A DNA stretch of 64,000 nt, from assembly GCA_021821085.1 (NCBI GenBank), contig JAKACV010000010.1, positions 1 to 64,000 on the forward strand. The letters run 5' to 3'. Positions 1-8,171 of the stretch are shown here, piece after piece (positions within the stretch are counted from its first letter, which is position 1; each line of letters starts with the position of its first letter). The DNA is from Bacillota bacterium (GTDB lineage: Bacteria; Bacillota; Bacilli; Alicyclobacillales; SLC66). The position numbers were made by a program, and so were the translations under genes. The notes beneath the pieces were generated by a model. It saw only the letters and a program-made list of their open reading frames with translations. It did not search any database and was not told where the DNA came from.

Positions 1-151
1 GCGGATTTGTTGCGGATTTTGGGATGTTTTTTCAGCGGATTCCGATGTGGAATTTCCAATTCTCAACACTGTGCAGGCAAAGCTGCTACGTCAGCAGTGG
101 AGGAAATGACAAAAACCCTAAGGTGAAAATCCCTTAAGGAATCAATAGAAA

Positions 152-427
152 TTGAATGCCGAGAGGCTATTTTCTAAAAAGGGAGGAGCCATGCAACGAG
201 CCCAAGCGTATAAAGTCATTAACGATGCATCGCGTGCCATTGGCATTACAGATCGGATCGGCACCCATACGCTGCGCAAGACGTTTGCGTATCATGCGTA
301 CATGTCGGGTACGGACATTACACGTTTGCAAAAGTTGCTGAATCATTCGTCCCCATCGATCACACTCGCGTACATCGGGATTACACAACAGGAACTGGAC
401 AATGTGTATCTGAGTTTCGAATTGTAG
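152..427 (+). pseudogene. Tyrosine recombinase (phage integrase family), C-terminal fragment
   Basis: This is the last ~85 residues of a tyrosine recombinase catalytic domain. The HTLRKT motif supplies the His-x-x-Arg of the active site, LLNHSS the following conserved His, and the Tyr in the YIGIT segment is a plausible nucleophile. The family normally has 280-400 residues, so the N-terminal DNA-binding domain and the first catalytic Arg are missing. The only in-frame start is a TTG, and the preceding ~150 bases show no matching domain in a simple reading. It is most likely a decayed integrase from a former island. Whether an intact N-terminus lies outside the window cannot be seen. Confidence 0.75.
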
Positions 428-484
428 TATATTTGTAGTATATATTAATGGAAGAAAGTCGGTTCGGGAAGGTGAGGGTAAAAA

Positions 485-799
485 ATGAATGGAGAGAATC
501 AACGAAAAAAGATTCTGGAAAAAGTTCGCCATCTCGTGACAACCACCATGAAAGAATTCCCTTGTAAGATCTATCTTTTCGGATCATTTGCACGAGGGGA
601 AGAACAATTGTCCTCTGATATTGACATTGCGATTGAAAGACCCGCTGCAGTCCCCACAAAGTTATTCTTAGATGTAAAACAGCAACTCGAAGAATCTACG
701 ATTCCCTATCGTGTAGACGTGGTCGATTTATATGACGCTTCCGAAACATTAAAAACAGAGATACACAAGGTGGGTATTGAGTGGATCGTTTCACACTAG
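485..799 (+). CDS. Minimal nucleotidyltransferase (MNT) domain protein
   Basis: A 104-residue protein with the DNA polymerase beta-like nucleotidyltransferase signature: GSFARG near residue 33, then SDIDIAI about nine residues later, giving the two metal-binding acidic residues. The length is typical for stand-alone MNT proteins. The next gene, a HEPN-domain protein, overlaps it by 19 bases, which is the classic arrangement of MNT/HEPN toxin-antitoxin pairs. In characterised pairs the MNT protein modifies (AMPylates) the HEPN RNase and so neutralises it; that role is inferred here from family and arrangement. An AGGTGAGGG stretch a few bases upstream of the ATG can serve as ribosome binding site. 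Confidence 0.88.
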   Translation: MNGENQRKKILEKVRHLVTTTMKEFPCKIYLFGSFARGEEQLSSDIDIAIERPAAVPTKLFLDVKQQLEESTIPYRVDVVDLYDASETLKTEIHKVGIEWIVSH

Positions 800-1179
800 C
801 ATTTGATCGTGCAAGTCAAGTGTTGATCACGCTTCAAAAAGCACTACAATTAAGCGAAGTCTCTGATCTTGAAAGAGATGGGGCCATTCAACGGTTTGAG
901 TACACATTTGAAGCACTGTGGAAAGCAGGACGTCATTTTTTGAGAGAATACGCAGGTTTAGATGTTGCGTCTCCAAAAGAAGTCATTCGCTCTTGCCGTG
1001 AAGTGGGTCTACTTACCTTAGATGAAACCAAACATGCTTTGGAAATGGCGCAAGATCGCAATTTGACAAGTCATACGTATGATCCCACTATCGCGGAAGA
1101 TATCTTTAAACGTCTTGGGGGCCGTGCACTACTTATGGAGAAATGGCTTAACCAAATGAAAGATAAAACTCTAAAATAA
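781..1179 (+). CDS. HEPN-domain protein (HI0074-like nucleotidyltransferase partner)
   Basis: A 132-residue, largely helical protein of the HEPN superfamily, formerly called 'nucleotidyltransferase substrate-binding protein'. It carries the R-x4-H motif (RNLTSH, around residues 98-103) that forms the RNase active site in HEPN toxins. It starts with GTG inside the end of the MNT gene, suggesting translational coupling. Together the two genes are best read as a toxin-antitoxin or abortive-defence module: HEPN as the RNA-cutting toxin, MNT as the antitoxin. The motif is intact, so nothing in the sequence suggests inactivation. Confidence 0.88.
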   Translation: MDRFTLAFDRASQVLITLQKALQLSEVSDLERDGAIQRFEYTFEALWKAGRHFLREYAGLDVASPKEVIRSCREVGLLTLDETKHALEMAQDRNLTSHTYDPTIAEDIFKRLGGRALLMEKWLNQMKDKTLK

Positions 1180-1189
1180 GGGGATTTTC

Positions 1190-1753
1190 ATGCCAAAACC
1201 TGAATCGGATCGTACAAAGCCATATACCTATGCGGATTATGTTACTTGGGATGACTCAAACCGATGGGAGTTAATCGATGGAATCCCCTATTTGTTAGCC
1301 AGTCCAACTGCAGAGCATCAGGAAATCATCATGCAGTTATCCATTGCAATTGGCAGATATGTAAGGGAGAACGGATGTCGCGCCTATAGTGCACCGATGG
1401 ATCTTGTGTTCGAGGAACACGATCAAACAGCAACCGTTGTGCAGCCTGATCTATTTGTGATGTGTGGTTCCTATGGTCGAGATCAACGAATTGTCGGTGT
1501 TCCTGTTCTCGTCATTGAAGTTTTATCTCCTTCCACTGCGAGTCATGATTTTGTCCGCAAAATGAATCTCTATAAACAAACTGGTGTAAAGGAGTATTGG
1601 ATTGTCGATCCAGCAATAAAAAGCGTGTATGTATATGAACATGATGGAAATGATCTCAGATGGCGTTCTGAGCATCAAACAGGAAACATCAGTCCAACCA
1701 TGTTTCCTGATCTAGCGATTGAACTACAGCTATTGTTCTCTGAAATGAGGTAA
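1190..1753 (+). CDS. Uma2 family (DUF820) endonuclease-like protein
   Basis: A 187-residue Uma2/DUF820 protein, a PD-(D/E)xK nuclease fold family common in multicopy in cyanobacteria and in some Firmicutes. Visible family blocks are WELIDGIPY near residue 28, VQPDLFV near 85, VIEVLSPST near 108, and KMNLYKQTGVKEYWIVDP, which holds the family's Lys and Trp-Ile-Val-Asp-Pro stretch. It begins ten bases after the HEPN gene stop with an AGGGG ribosome binding site, so it is probably in the same transcript. The biological role of Uma2 proteins is not established. Its place beside an MNT/HEPN pair suggests a defence island, which is inference. Confidence 0.85.
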   Translation: MPKPESDRTKPYTYADYVTWDDSNRWELIDGIPYLLASPTAEHQEIIMQLSIAIGRYVRENGCRAYSAPMDLVFEEHDQTATVVQPDLFVMCGSYGRDQRIVGVPVLVIEVLSPSTASHDFVRKMNLYKQTGVKEYWIVDPAIKSVYVYEHDGNDLRWRSEHQTGNISPTMFPDLAIELQLLFSEMR

Positions 1754-1865
1754 GTCGTTTCACCTTACCACGAATAAGAAAATCACCCTACCGAAACCAG
1801 ACTCTGGTTGTACGAAACGATACACTTATTTTACTAAAAATAGAATCCACAGAAGGAGGATGGCC

Positions 1866-2081
1866 ATGGCGAAGTTCACCTTTAAAGAGCTCAGCCAACA
1901 TAGACCTAATAAGTTACTCCTTTCAGAACGTTTTTCGCGCGAGAAACGTATTCGCAGAAAACCTCGAAATCCAATTGAAAGTGACATACTGCATAAACGT
2001 ATCGTGGAACGAGTCGCTGAGGAAGAGAAGAAAGGGAGGTTAACGTTTGCTAATGGAAGAATCCACATCAAACTCAAGTGA
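1866..2081 (+). CDS. Small basic protein of unknown function
   Basis: A 71-residue, very basic protein (rich in Lys, Arg and Glu) with no domain I recognise. I chose the ATG at 1866 rather than 1860 because the AGGAGG ends right at 1860, leaving normal spacing only for the later ATG. Its end overlaps the start of the next gene by about 35 bases, so the two are very likely translated together. Such a small charged partner directly before a nucleotidyltransferase-like gene is compatible with a two-gene toxin-antitoxin arrangement, but no motif proves this. Confidence 0.6.
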   Translation: MAKFTFKELSQHRPNKLLLSERFSREKRIRRKPRNPIESDILHKRIVERVAEEEKKGRLTFANGRIHIKLK

Positions 2082-2664
2082 GCAGCTAATCTCGTTTACC
2101 CGTCAGCAACTGCATCTTCTCTCCCAGAAACCTCTATCATTTGAACGTAATTTTGAGGCAATCGGCTATATAACAGCGTGTCTTCGCCATGCAGGTATTC
2201 AACCCATCGTAGTTGGCGGACAGGCGGTGGAGTTATACACGTTTAGTAATTACACTACAGTTGATGTGGATTTCGTGTTAAATGGCTATGAAATGGCCGG
2301 AAACATATTCGAGTCCATTGGTTTTATTCCAAAAGGAGCCGGACAGAGACACTGGTATCACCCGGAATTAGATTTGCCTATTGAAATTCCCGATTCGGTT
2401 CTTTTCGGTTCAACGGAAAAGGTGAATGAGATCTCGATAAATGATGTTTCAGTTTTTGTTATTGGCATTGAAGATTTGATATTAGATCGCCTAAGAGCTG
2501 GAGTTCATTGGAATTCTAATTCGGATAGGGAGTTGGCAGAATATCTACTTGATGCGTATAACGGAAAATTGGATATTGACTACATGGATAAACAGGCATC
2601 ATCAATAGAAAATCAAGTATTGGATGCATGGAGCCAATTAAAAAGCAAATACAATGTAAAATGA
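2047..2664 (+). CDS. Nucleotidyltransferase-fold protein (DUF6036/AbiEii-like)
   Basis: About 205 residues with a nucleotidyltransferase-type core. A helix-strand segment ending VVGGQAVELY is followed by TTVDVDFVL, the usual G-G...D-x-D arrangement of AbiEii-like and DUF6036 proteins. A later block IEDLILDRLRAG also occurs in this family. The start is either TTG at 2047 (7 bases after GGGAGG) or ATG at 2053; spacing favours TTG. It overlaps the small gene before it, giving a second two-gene unit beside the MNT/HEPN pair. Substrate and activity are not known. It could be the nucleotidyltransferase half of a toxin-antitoxin system. Confidence 0.65.
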   Translation: MLMEESTSNSSEQLISFTRQQLHLLSQKPLSFERNFEAIGYITACLRHAGIQPIVVGGQAVELYTFSNYTTVDVDFVLNGYEMAGNIFESIGFIPKGAGQRHWYHPELDLPIEIPDSVLFGSTEKVNEISINDVSVFVIGIEDLILDRLRAGVHWNSNSDRELAEYLLDAYNGKLDIDYMDKQASSIENQVLDAWSQLKSKYNVK

Positions 2665-2688
2665 ACCTTTTTCGATGTGGCCACTGAA

Positions 2689-2754
2689 GCCTCGCGAGAG
2701 GGCACGGCATGCGCTTCACTTGCGTGCACCGGATGCCGTGCCCTCTCGCGAGGC
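2689..2754. repeat. Perfect 22-bp GC-rich inverted repeat (hairpin)
   Basis: Arms 2689-2710 and 2733-2754 are exact reverse complements of 22 bp, very GC-rich and themselves containing TCGCGA, separated by a 22-base loop. It follows the stop codon of the gene ending at 2664 by 24 bases. There is no T-run after the stem, so it is not a textbook intrinsic terminator. It may instead be a mobile-element end or a stable RNA stem. Confidence 0.8.
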
Positions 2755-2869
2755 CGTGCAAATACGTTACGCACATACCGCACCCACTCTCTTAGTCATC
2801 CACAGTCATGCAAAATTGGCCCCCCCTCGTGATGGTGCCTGAGGATATCTTTCATTCGTTTACATATCC

Positions 2870-3390
2870 TCATTCTCTACGAGACGCTGCGCACAAGGCT
2901 AGCCCACACCGCATCTGCATCTTCCCCTGCCCGCGAATTGTGTGCACCTCAAATCCAAATGACACGTCTAAACGACTATTGACTCGCTCGATGGCCGTTC
3001 GCCTTTTATAGGCTCGCTTCCACTTGTAACTCGCTCGCTCGATCGGCGTAAAAATTCGTCTGTCTACATTCATCGGCACGCGTAGCCCACTGGCCAAAAG
3101 ACACTGCGATTGTCCCGCGCAGAGAATCCCAACCTGTTTAGCCGGACACAGTTTCTTAAGCGTTCCACGATCTTTTTCAAATTCTCCGCAAGCCATCTCG
3201 CGTCGCACGTTCGTCTCCGGACAATAGCAGTAGACAGCCCCCGTCTGATCGTACACGGCGTTTGTCTGTCCAGGCAACAGGCGCGTTTCGTCCGGGTCTT
3301 TCCACATCCTACGCAGGTCGATGATGGGCTTAATCCCGTATGCATCCCACAATCTTGTAATCAGTTTGCCGTCGTCATACCCTTTGTCCT
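2870..3390 (-). pseudogene. DDE transposase fragment, C-terminal half
   Basis: The reading frame runs from about 3390 without a start codon and shows the conserved blocks of a DDE transposase. These are a YGIKPIIDLR stretch, paired Cys residues in a CYCPET segment, FEKDRGTLK, and RRTAIERVNSRLD, which carries the catalytic Glu. The end is cut: after CGLAL the frame leaves the family sequence within six residues and stops. Family members are normally about 400 residues, so this is a 5'- and 3'-truncated relic. The exact IS family name cannot be fixed without a search. Confidence 0.75.
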
Positions 3391-3447
3391 GGAATTGTCA
3401 AATTTAGTTTAGTCCCGAAACTCGTAATTCAGGTCAATGGCTACGCC

Positions 3448-3539
3448 TAGGGATTGTGGGTGAAGTCAAGGGAAAGGTGGAGATTTTCCAGACGTTCTTT
3501 TCTGGAAAATACGGCCTGACCTTGACGAGCGAATCCCTA
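3448..3539. repeat. Nested three-part inverted repeat
   Basis: Three inverted arm pairs lie one inside another: TAGGGATT (3448) with AATCCCTA (3532), GTCAAGG (3465) with CCTTGAC (3520), and ATTTTCCAGA (3483) with TCTGGAAAAT (3501). The whole can fold into one 92-base irregular stem. It lies between two transposase relics in a stretch with no gene. It may be an IS end, an integron-like attachment site, or a structured RNA; the sequence does not decide. Confidence 0.6.
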
Positions 3540-3599
3540 AACAAAATGAGAAAAAATCTTGCGACAGATGTTGGGAGCAAGGCCTTAGCTACCCGCTTT

Positions 3600-3829
3600 T
3601 TATACTACCTTGGATAGCTGGTCTCGCTCATACTGACGACGTTTCATCAAAGGTGGATAACCATCGTTTGTTGTGTAAATTCGTTTCCGGTTATAGTGAA
3701 TTTCGATAAACCGGAAAACCATGCTTTTGACCACCTCCATCTTCAATGTTTCTGTTTTGACCTTGTAAATGCACTCTTTTTTCAGCGTGGCAAAAAAGGA
3801 CTCCATTCTGGCGTTTGGTATTAAGTCAA
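3600..3829 (-). pseudogene. IS3-family (IS150-like) transposase C-terminal fragment
   Basis: About 75 residues matching the end of an IS150-type OrfB: NARMESFFATLKKE, containing the catalytic Glu, then YNRKRIYTTNDGYPP, the usual 'Y-N-x-x-R' block near the C-terminus. The sequence upstream of NARMES (from about 3830) does not continue the transposase, so the gene is broken there. It is unrelated in detail to the intact IS3 element that begins some 50 bases further right. Confidence 0.75.
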
Positions 3830-3887
3830 TATGGTGAACACCCCGAACAAAGAATACCAAAATAGTCTGATACATTGTTGTTTTATG

Positions 3888-4718
3888 CTAGCTAGCCTTC
3901 TTGTTCACCTTTTTGAAATACACCGATTGGAATTTAACAGGAGTCCTATATCCAATCGACGAATGAATTCGCAAACGGTTGTACCAAATCTCGATGTACT
4001 CCCAGATGTCTCTATGCGCCCGTTTGCGCGTTTTGTACGTCTCTACATGTATGAGCTCACGTTTAATGACGCTGTGAAATGATTCAATGCAAGCGTTGTC
4101 GTAACAGTTGCCCTTGCGACTCATGCTGCCTTTCATCTTGTGCTTTTTCAGCCTTGCTTGGTACTCATTGGACGCATACTGGCTGCCTCGATCCGAATGA
4201 TGCAACACGCCATCAGCTGGTTTTTCCCGCTTGTACGCGTCGTCTAATGCGCTAATCACGAGTTCCTTGGTCATGCGTGAGTCGGCTTTCCATCCAACAA
4301 TTTTTCGTGTGTATAAATCCATGATACTCGCGACGTAGAGCCATCCTTCTGCGGTCCAGACATAGGTAATATCCGACATCCACACCTGGTTTGGTCGCTC
4401 GGCCGTAAACGTCTGATTTAGCACGTTGTCATCCACAGACTGATTGTGTTTGGAATGGGTTGTTGCCTTATATTTGCGGACTGTGCGGCTCTTCAGTCCA
4501 TTCTCCCGCATGATACGAGCCACTGTTTTCTGCCCAACACGTACGCCCTCGTCTCGCAACACCCGCATAATCTTTGGACTCCCGTATAAACGCCGAGAGG
4601 ACAGAAAGATTTGATGAATACGTCGGGTGAGATTCATTCGACGCTGTTTACGCTCGCTAGTAGGGCGCTTAACCCATGCATAGTACCCGCTTCGATAGAC
4701 TTCAAGCACTTTGCACAT
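3888..4718 (-). CDS. IS3-family transposase OrfB (DDE integrase core)
   Basis: The IS3 OrfB catalytic part of 276 residues. Visible in order are an HTH_21-type region (RRLYGSPKIMRVLRDEGV), the first Asp in WMSDITYVWT, the second Asp in HHSDRGSQYAS, and the Glu in ACIESFHSVIKRE, so the DDE triad is complete. It has no strong start of its own. The frame stays open upstream to the A AAA AAG heptamer in orfA, so the working product is an OrfAB fusion made by -1 frameshifting. The C-terminus, ending in HSSIGYRTPVKF and a short basic tail, looks complete. Confidence 0.9.
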   Translation of the reverse strand: MCKVLEVYRSGYYAWVKRPTSERKQRRMNLTRRIHQIFLSSRRLYGSPKIMRVLRDEGVRVGQKTVARIMRENGLKSRTVRKYKATTHSKHNQSVDDNVLNQTFTAERPNQVWMSDITYVWTAEGWLYVASIMDLYTRKIVGWKADSRMTKELVISALDDAYKREKPADGVLHHSDRGSQYASNEYQARLKKHKMKGSMSRKGNCYDNACIESFHSVIKRELIHVETYKTRKRAHRDIWEYIEIWYNRLRIHSSIGYRTPVKFQSVYFKKVNKKAS

Positions 4719-4765
4719 CCTCTGAACCGAATAGTCGAAGCGGTGATCATAGATGAATTGATACC

Positions 4766-5059
4766 TTACTTCCGGTCTGGGCTTACGATGCGCAGCGCCT
4801 TTTTTAAAATCTCTAGTTCCTCTTTCAACTCACGATTTTCCCGCTCCAAATCCCGCGTTGCTTGCGCATCTGGCTTCATATAACCAGATCCAACAAACGG
4901 GTGCTTCGGGTCGTTTTTATACTGCGCTATCCAGCCGTATAAGGTTTTCTCGGACATGCCTAAGTCCCGTGCAACCTGCGAGGCAACCCGACCCTCCTCC
5001 AAAATCATTTTCACCGTATTCAATTTAAATTCCGTGCTGTGCCTAGTTGGCTTTGTCAT
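4766..5059 (-). CDS. IS3-family transposase OrfA (helix-turn-helix)
   Basis: A 97-residue OrfA: N-terminal helix-turn-helix (SQVARDLGMSEKTLYGWIAQ) followed by a leucine-zipper-like coiled coil (RDLERENRELKEELEILKKAL). I start at the ATG of MTKPTRH (5059) rather than the ATG three codons earlier. Near its end an A6G heptamer in the reading A AAA AAG provides the -1 shift into orfB. The product binds the terminal repeats. Confidence 0.88.
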   Translation of the reverse strand: MTKPTRHSTEFKLNTVKMILEEGRVASQVARDLGMSEKTLYGWIAQYKNDPKHPFVGSGYMKPDAQATRDLERENRELKEELEILKKALRIVSPDRK

Positions 5060-5130
5060 CATAAACACCTCGAATCGATTTACTTATTTTCACACTCTCG
5101 ATTCGCTGTGTCCACCATTAGAGCCTAACA

Positions 5131-5819
5131 TCAATCAGTTGAATTTACCCTTCGCAGTCAGCGAAAAGCGAGTGCAACGTATCATGAAAAGTCTGGGATT
5201 GAGGTCTGTCGTGATCAAAAAATACAGACCTTATAAAGCAGACGCCGTGTATAACGAGGGCGAAAATTGACTCAAGCGCGATTTCTCTACCACTAAGAAA
5301 AACGAAAAATAGGTTAGCGATATCATGTATTTACACACTGTAGCGAATGGGTGGACTTACTTAGCATCCAGTATGGATTTAGCCACAAACAAGATTATCG
5401 GATGGAATTATAGTAAAATAATGGATAAAACCTGTGTACTATCCGCTCTCAATCAGGCAGTCACGACCCAGAGACCGGAACGTGGGGTAATCCTCCACTC
5501 AGACCGAGGGAGTCAGTATACAAGTCATGAGTACCGAGAGAAACTGCTTAGTCTCGGCATCCGTCAATCGTTTTCATCCAAAGGGTACCCATACGACAAC
5601 GCACCTATCGAAAGCTTTCATGCTATCTTGAAAAAAGAGATGGTCTACAGAACCGTACTTACATCTTACGAAGACGCAAATCCACAGTTATTTCAATACA
5701 TTGAGGGCCGATATAATCGTAACAGAATTCATTCAGCTATTCAGTACAAAACGCCTCAACAAATGGAAGATTTACTATCTACAAGTCGTCGCCTAAATAG
5801 TTCTTCTTTTTGTGTCTAG
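5131..5819 (+). pseudogene. IS3-family OrfB remnant with two nonsense codons
   Basis: This fragment of a second IS3-type OrfB lies right next to the intact IS3 element. It begins with SEKRVQRIMKSLGL and continues in one frame through a TGA at 5268 and a TAG around 5310. The TAG stands where relatives usually have Trp before the first Asp motif, here VSDIMY. After that come HSDRGSQYTS and PIESFHAILKKE, so the Asp and Glu motifs survive. The 5' part and orfA are missing. The end (TGTCTAG...TTGACAGAAGTCC near 5812-5838) resembles an IS3 right terminus. Confidence 0.8.
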
Positions 5820-5824
5820 CACCT

Positions 5825-6184
5825 TGACAGAAGTCCATATAGCTGCACTGAAGGAGACCGTGGCGCAGGAGACTGGCGATCCACTCCGCATCCTTGACAT
5901 CCGTCTTGCGACCCGGCACATTCTTCATGTGCTTGGCGTTGACCACAAGGATCTGTACGTCATAACTCCATGAGGTTGTAGATGGGCTTCCAGAAGGAAG
6001 TCGTGCTCGCCATGGCTACATGGGTGCACCCCAGGGACGTGATCCATTCCGCCATGGCGATGAGGTCGTCGGTCATGGCGTCAAACGTACGAACTTCCTT
6101 CCCTTTCGGCGTGATCGCACAGGCGACCACCGTCTTCTTGTGCACATCATCAATACCACAGCACCGTGCGTGCACGATGTCCAT
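5825..6184 (-). pseudogene. IS110-family transposase, N-terminal fragment
   Basis: Start of an IS110-type DEDD transposase reading from 6184. An extra Asp sits inside the usual GIDVHKK block (GIDDVHKK), followed by TVVACAITPKGKEVRTF, then an altered catalytic region (ASTTSFWKP where relatives have ESTGVYWKP). A stop follows at 5960. In a shifted frame the sequence continues with [20 protein letters not shown], the conserved DVKDAEW block. So the gene has a frameshift, a lost Glu and no C-terminal half. The 6185-6384 stretch may be part of the element's non-coding left end. Confidence 0.8.
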
Positions 6185-6384
6185 ACACTCGCATCCTTGC
6201 GACTGGATTGAGGCTGGTGCAACGACCACCCCGATCATTCTATCTCGCGTGCTTCCCTCATGGAGGGAGCAACATACAGTGGTGCACCTAGTCGATGAAG
6301 TCAGTCTATTGCTCGGGCTCAAGGCACCAAGAAACTTCGACCTACCTCGCCAACCACAACTCTTTATTCGATACGACCCCATTT

Positions 6385-6588
6385 TCATCCTGCCGATGGT
6401 GGCGCGTCCGCGCCATGGGGGTCTATTGGGTAATGACGTAGTCGATTACGAAGTTGATAAAAATTGACGTCATTGCTAGCGCACCACTCGGACACACTTC
6501 GACCACTGGCACGATATGCGGCGATGTGTGCTGCCCATTCACTTCGTGTCTGGGATTGAGTTGTTGCCAATCGAATCACTCTCCTCAA
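6385..6588 (-). pseudogene. IS66-family TnpA-like fragment
   Basis: A 67-residue reading frame with the helix-turn-helix segment of IS66 accessory protein TnpA: RSEWAAHIAAYRASGRSVSEWCASN followed by a QLRNRLR helix. IS66 TnpA is usually 100-130 residues, so the end is lost. No tnpB or tnpC follows. It lies at the break point of the arsB gene, so the IS66 insertion or a later deletion probably cut arsB. Confidence 0.6.
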
Positions 6589-6649
6589 TATTGCTAAGAA
6601 GATTATCTCGGTTGGAGCGCGCTGTTGCTAGGTGGAGATTATTTGACGT

Positions 6650-7105
6650 TTACATAAAAGGAAGCATTTTTTTCGCGTCAAACCTAAGTAACTTAATTTT
6701 TTCTAGAACAATCGGTGTTAAAATGAGCGCTGCACCGTCATTCGCAAAAAGGGCAGACACCATGGTACCAAGCAAGATGACGTAAAGAAAGACCTTGTGC
6801 CCATCCCCTTTTGCTGCGTGCGCCATCTTCAGTGCAGACCATTCAAAAAAACCGATCTTATCCAGAATCGTTGAGGTAACAATAATGGCTACAAACGTAA
6901 GCGTAGCATCCCAAACAATTCCCGTAACGGTCCATACATTGTCGAGTGTTACGACGCGTAATAACAAAGCGATGATGGCTCCACCAAGTGCGCTCCAGCC
7001 AATTGATAATCCTTTAGGTTGCCAGAGCACAAAGAGTAAAGTCACCAAAAATAGCCGAATGCAAGATATGCCATATTTCCGCTCCCCATTTGCCCTATGC
7101 ATCAC
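6650..7105 (-). pseudogene. arsB: Arsenite efflux channel ArsB, truncated
   Basis: The first ~150 residues of an ArsB/ArsAB-type membrane permease, with about four transmembrane segments. The conserved region [19 protein letters not shown] (usually [16 protein letters not shown]) is present. Full ArsB has about 430 residues and 12 membrane spans; here the frame stops after KKMLPFM, in IS-derived sequence. The protein cannot form a pump. It was the last gene of the ars operon and its start overlaps the end of arsR by 11 bases. Confidence 0.85.
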
Positions 7106-7427
7106 ACTGTATGCGCAGGCCCTTTGTTTTTAGCTGTTCAACTTCGTGTGAAACATCGGGCAAAGAGTGCACAATGGAATGGATTAACGGGAAGGCATTT
7201 CCATCTAGCGCGTAGTAGACCCATTGCGCTGTTTTACGCTCTTTAATTAGTCCCGCCTGCCGTAGTTTACGTAAATGTTGTGAAACACTTGGTTGTGACA
7301 TGCAAAAAATCGAAACCAACTCACAGACACAGAATTCATCCTGTGCAAGTAATGCCAGAATGTGCAATCGCGTTTTGTCTGCCAGAGCTTTATAGACATC
7401 TGCCATTTCTGAAAATGAATCAGCCAT
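7095..7427 (-). CDS. arsR: ArsR-family arsenite-responsive repressor
   Basis: A 110-residue winged-helix ArsR/SmtB repressor. The metal site ELVSIF is preceded by CVCEL (the C-x-C pair of type-1 ArsR proteins) at about residues 33-35, and the recognition helix [18 protein letters not shown] follows. The length is normal. It lies late in the operon rather than first, after the broken FmdE-like gene and directly before arsB. It is likely to bind the palindrome at 10955-10976 and to let go when As(III) binds its cysteines. Confidence 0.9.
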   Translation of the reverse strand: MADSFSEMADVYKALADKTRLHILALLAQDEFCVCELVSIFCMSQPSVSQHLRKLRQAGLIKERKTAQWVYYALDGNAFPLIHSIVHSLPDVSHEVEQLKTKGLRIQCDA

Positions 7428-7445
7428 GATACATGATTCACCACC

Positions 7446-8109
7446 TTAAAGAACCTGTTTATAGACCACGTCCGCTCTCGGTCCTTTGTTTTCATAAGGA
7501 ACTTCTTGCCAAGCAAAACTGATTTCACGAGCAAAATAGTGATCCTCTGGCCGAGAAGGAAATAAATACGTGCGCAACCACTCATTTTGTAAATTCTTCA
7601 CTTTAGATACTGCCTCAGCTAATGCAGCATCGGTCAGATTCGTTAGACTGGATTCCTGCTCCATCATGAATTTCGGGAAAAAGTTTTCTTCTTCAATGAC
7701 CTCAACTGTTTTTCCCGAAGAAATCTGCTGAATGATGTACCATACCCCTTGTTGATTACGAACACGTGCCAAATCTCACCCGTCCACCCGTCAGATAGGC
7801 CCCTACGTCACCTAGACAGGGACTATTTCGCGAAAGAAACCTCAAGTCTGTACGATCAATAATCCCATTTGGGAAAACAACATGTACGGCTTGAGACATC
7901 GCATACATTCCTCTAAAAAGTCCATCACAAGGATGCCCATGAAAGCGAACGAGATCAATCCCCTGAATCGTCTTCGTTCTATCAGCATACCGCCCGTGAC
8001 TAGACTCTGTGTCTCGAACATAAAATACGGGAAGATACTTTGCATGCTACGCTTCTTCAGTCCAGCACCATAATTCATCACTGTGTATGTCTGTCGTCAA
8101 GCCAACCAC
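7446..8109 (-). pseudogene. FmdE-like (formylmethanofuran dehydrogenase subunit E family) gene, frameshifted
   Basis: Two frames that join into one protein. From about 8109 one frame reads TTDIHSDELWCWTEEA, then a TAG, then HAKYLPVFYVRDTESSHGRYADRT, LVRFHGHPCDGLFRGMYAM and SRNSPCLGDVGAYLTGGRVRFGT. Near 7775 it shifts to the frame RNQQGVWYIIQQISSGKTVEV and continues to the stop at 7446. The HGHPCDG segment matches the HGHxCPG metal site of FmdE-family proteins. With one nonsense and one frameshift the gene is dead. FmdE relatives with this long C-terminus occur in Firmicutes, where their role is not known. Confidence 0.7.
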
Positions 8110-8171
8110 GTTCCCACATCAAGGGTAAACAGCAACATCTCTCTTAACAATAAAGGGATGCTGTGTGTACT

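Larger units (their letters stand above)
3880..5130 (-). mobile_element. IS3-family insertion sequence, apparently intact
   Basis: A complete two-frame IS3-type element on the minus strand: orfA (5059 to 4766), a slippery heptamer, and orfB. The right end is CCTAACA at 5130. Read on the minus strand it starts TGTTAGGCTCTAATGGTGGA, matching the ends of related remnants at 16974 and 50571. The left end lies just beyond the orfB stop, about 3876-3887, but a clear matching terminal repeat was not found there, so that boundary is approximate. It lies between two older IS3 relics. Confidence 0.75.

Noticed and set aside
2689-2754. Calling the GC-rich hairpin an intrinsic terminator
   Set aside because: There is no T-run after the stem on either strand.
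7842-8081. A 79-residue gene on the minus strand
   Set aside because: A shadow of the FmdE-like pseudogene in another frame; the other frame shows the family motifs.
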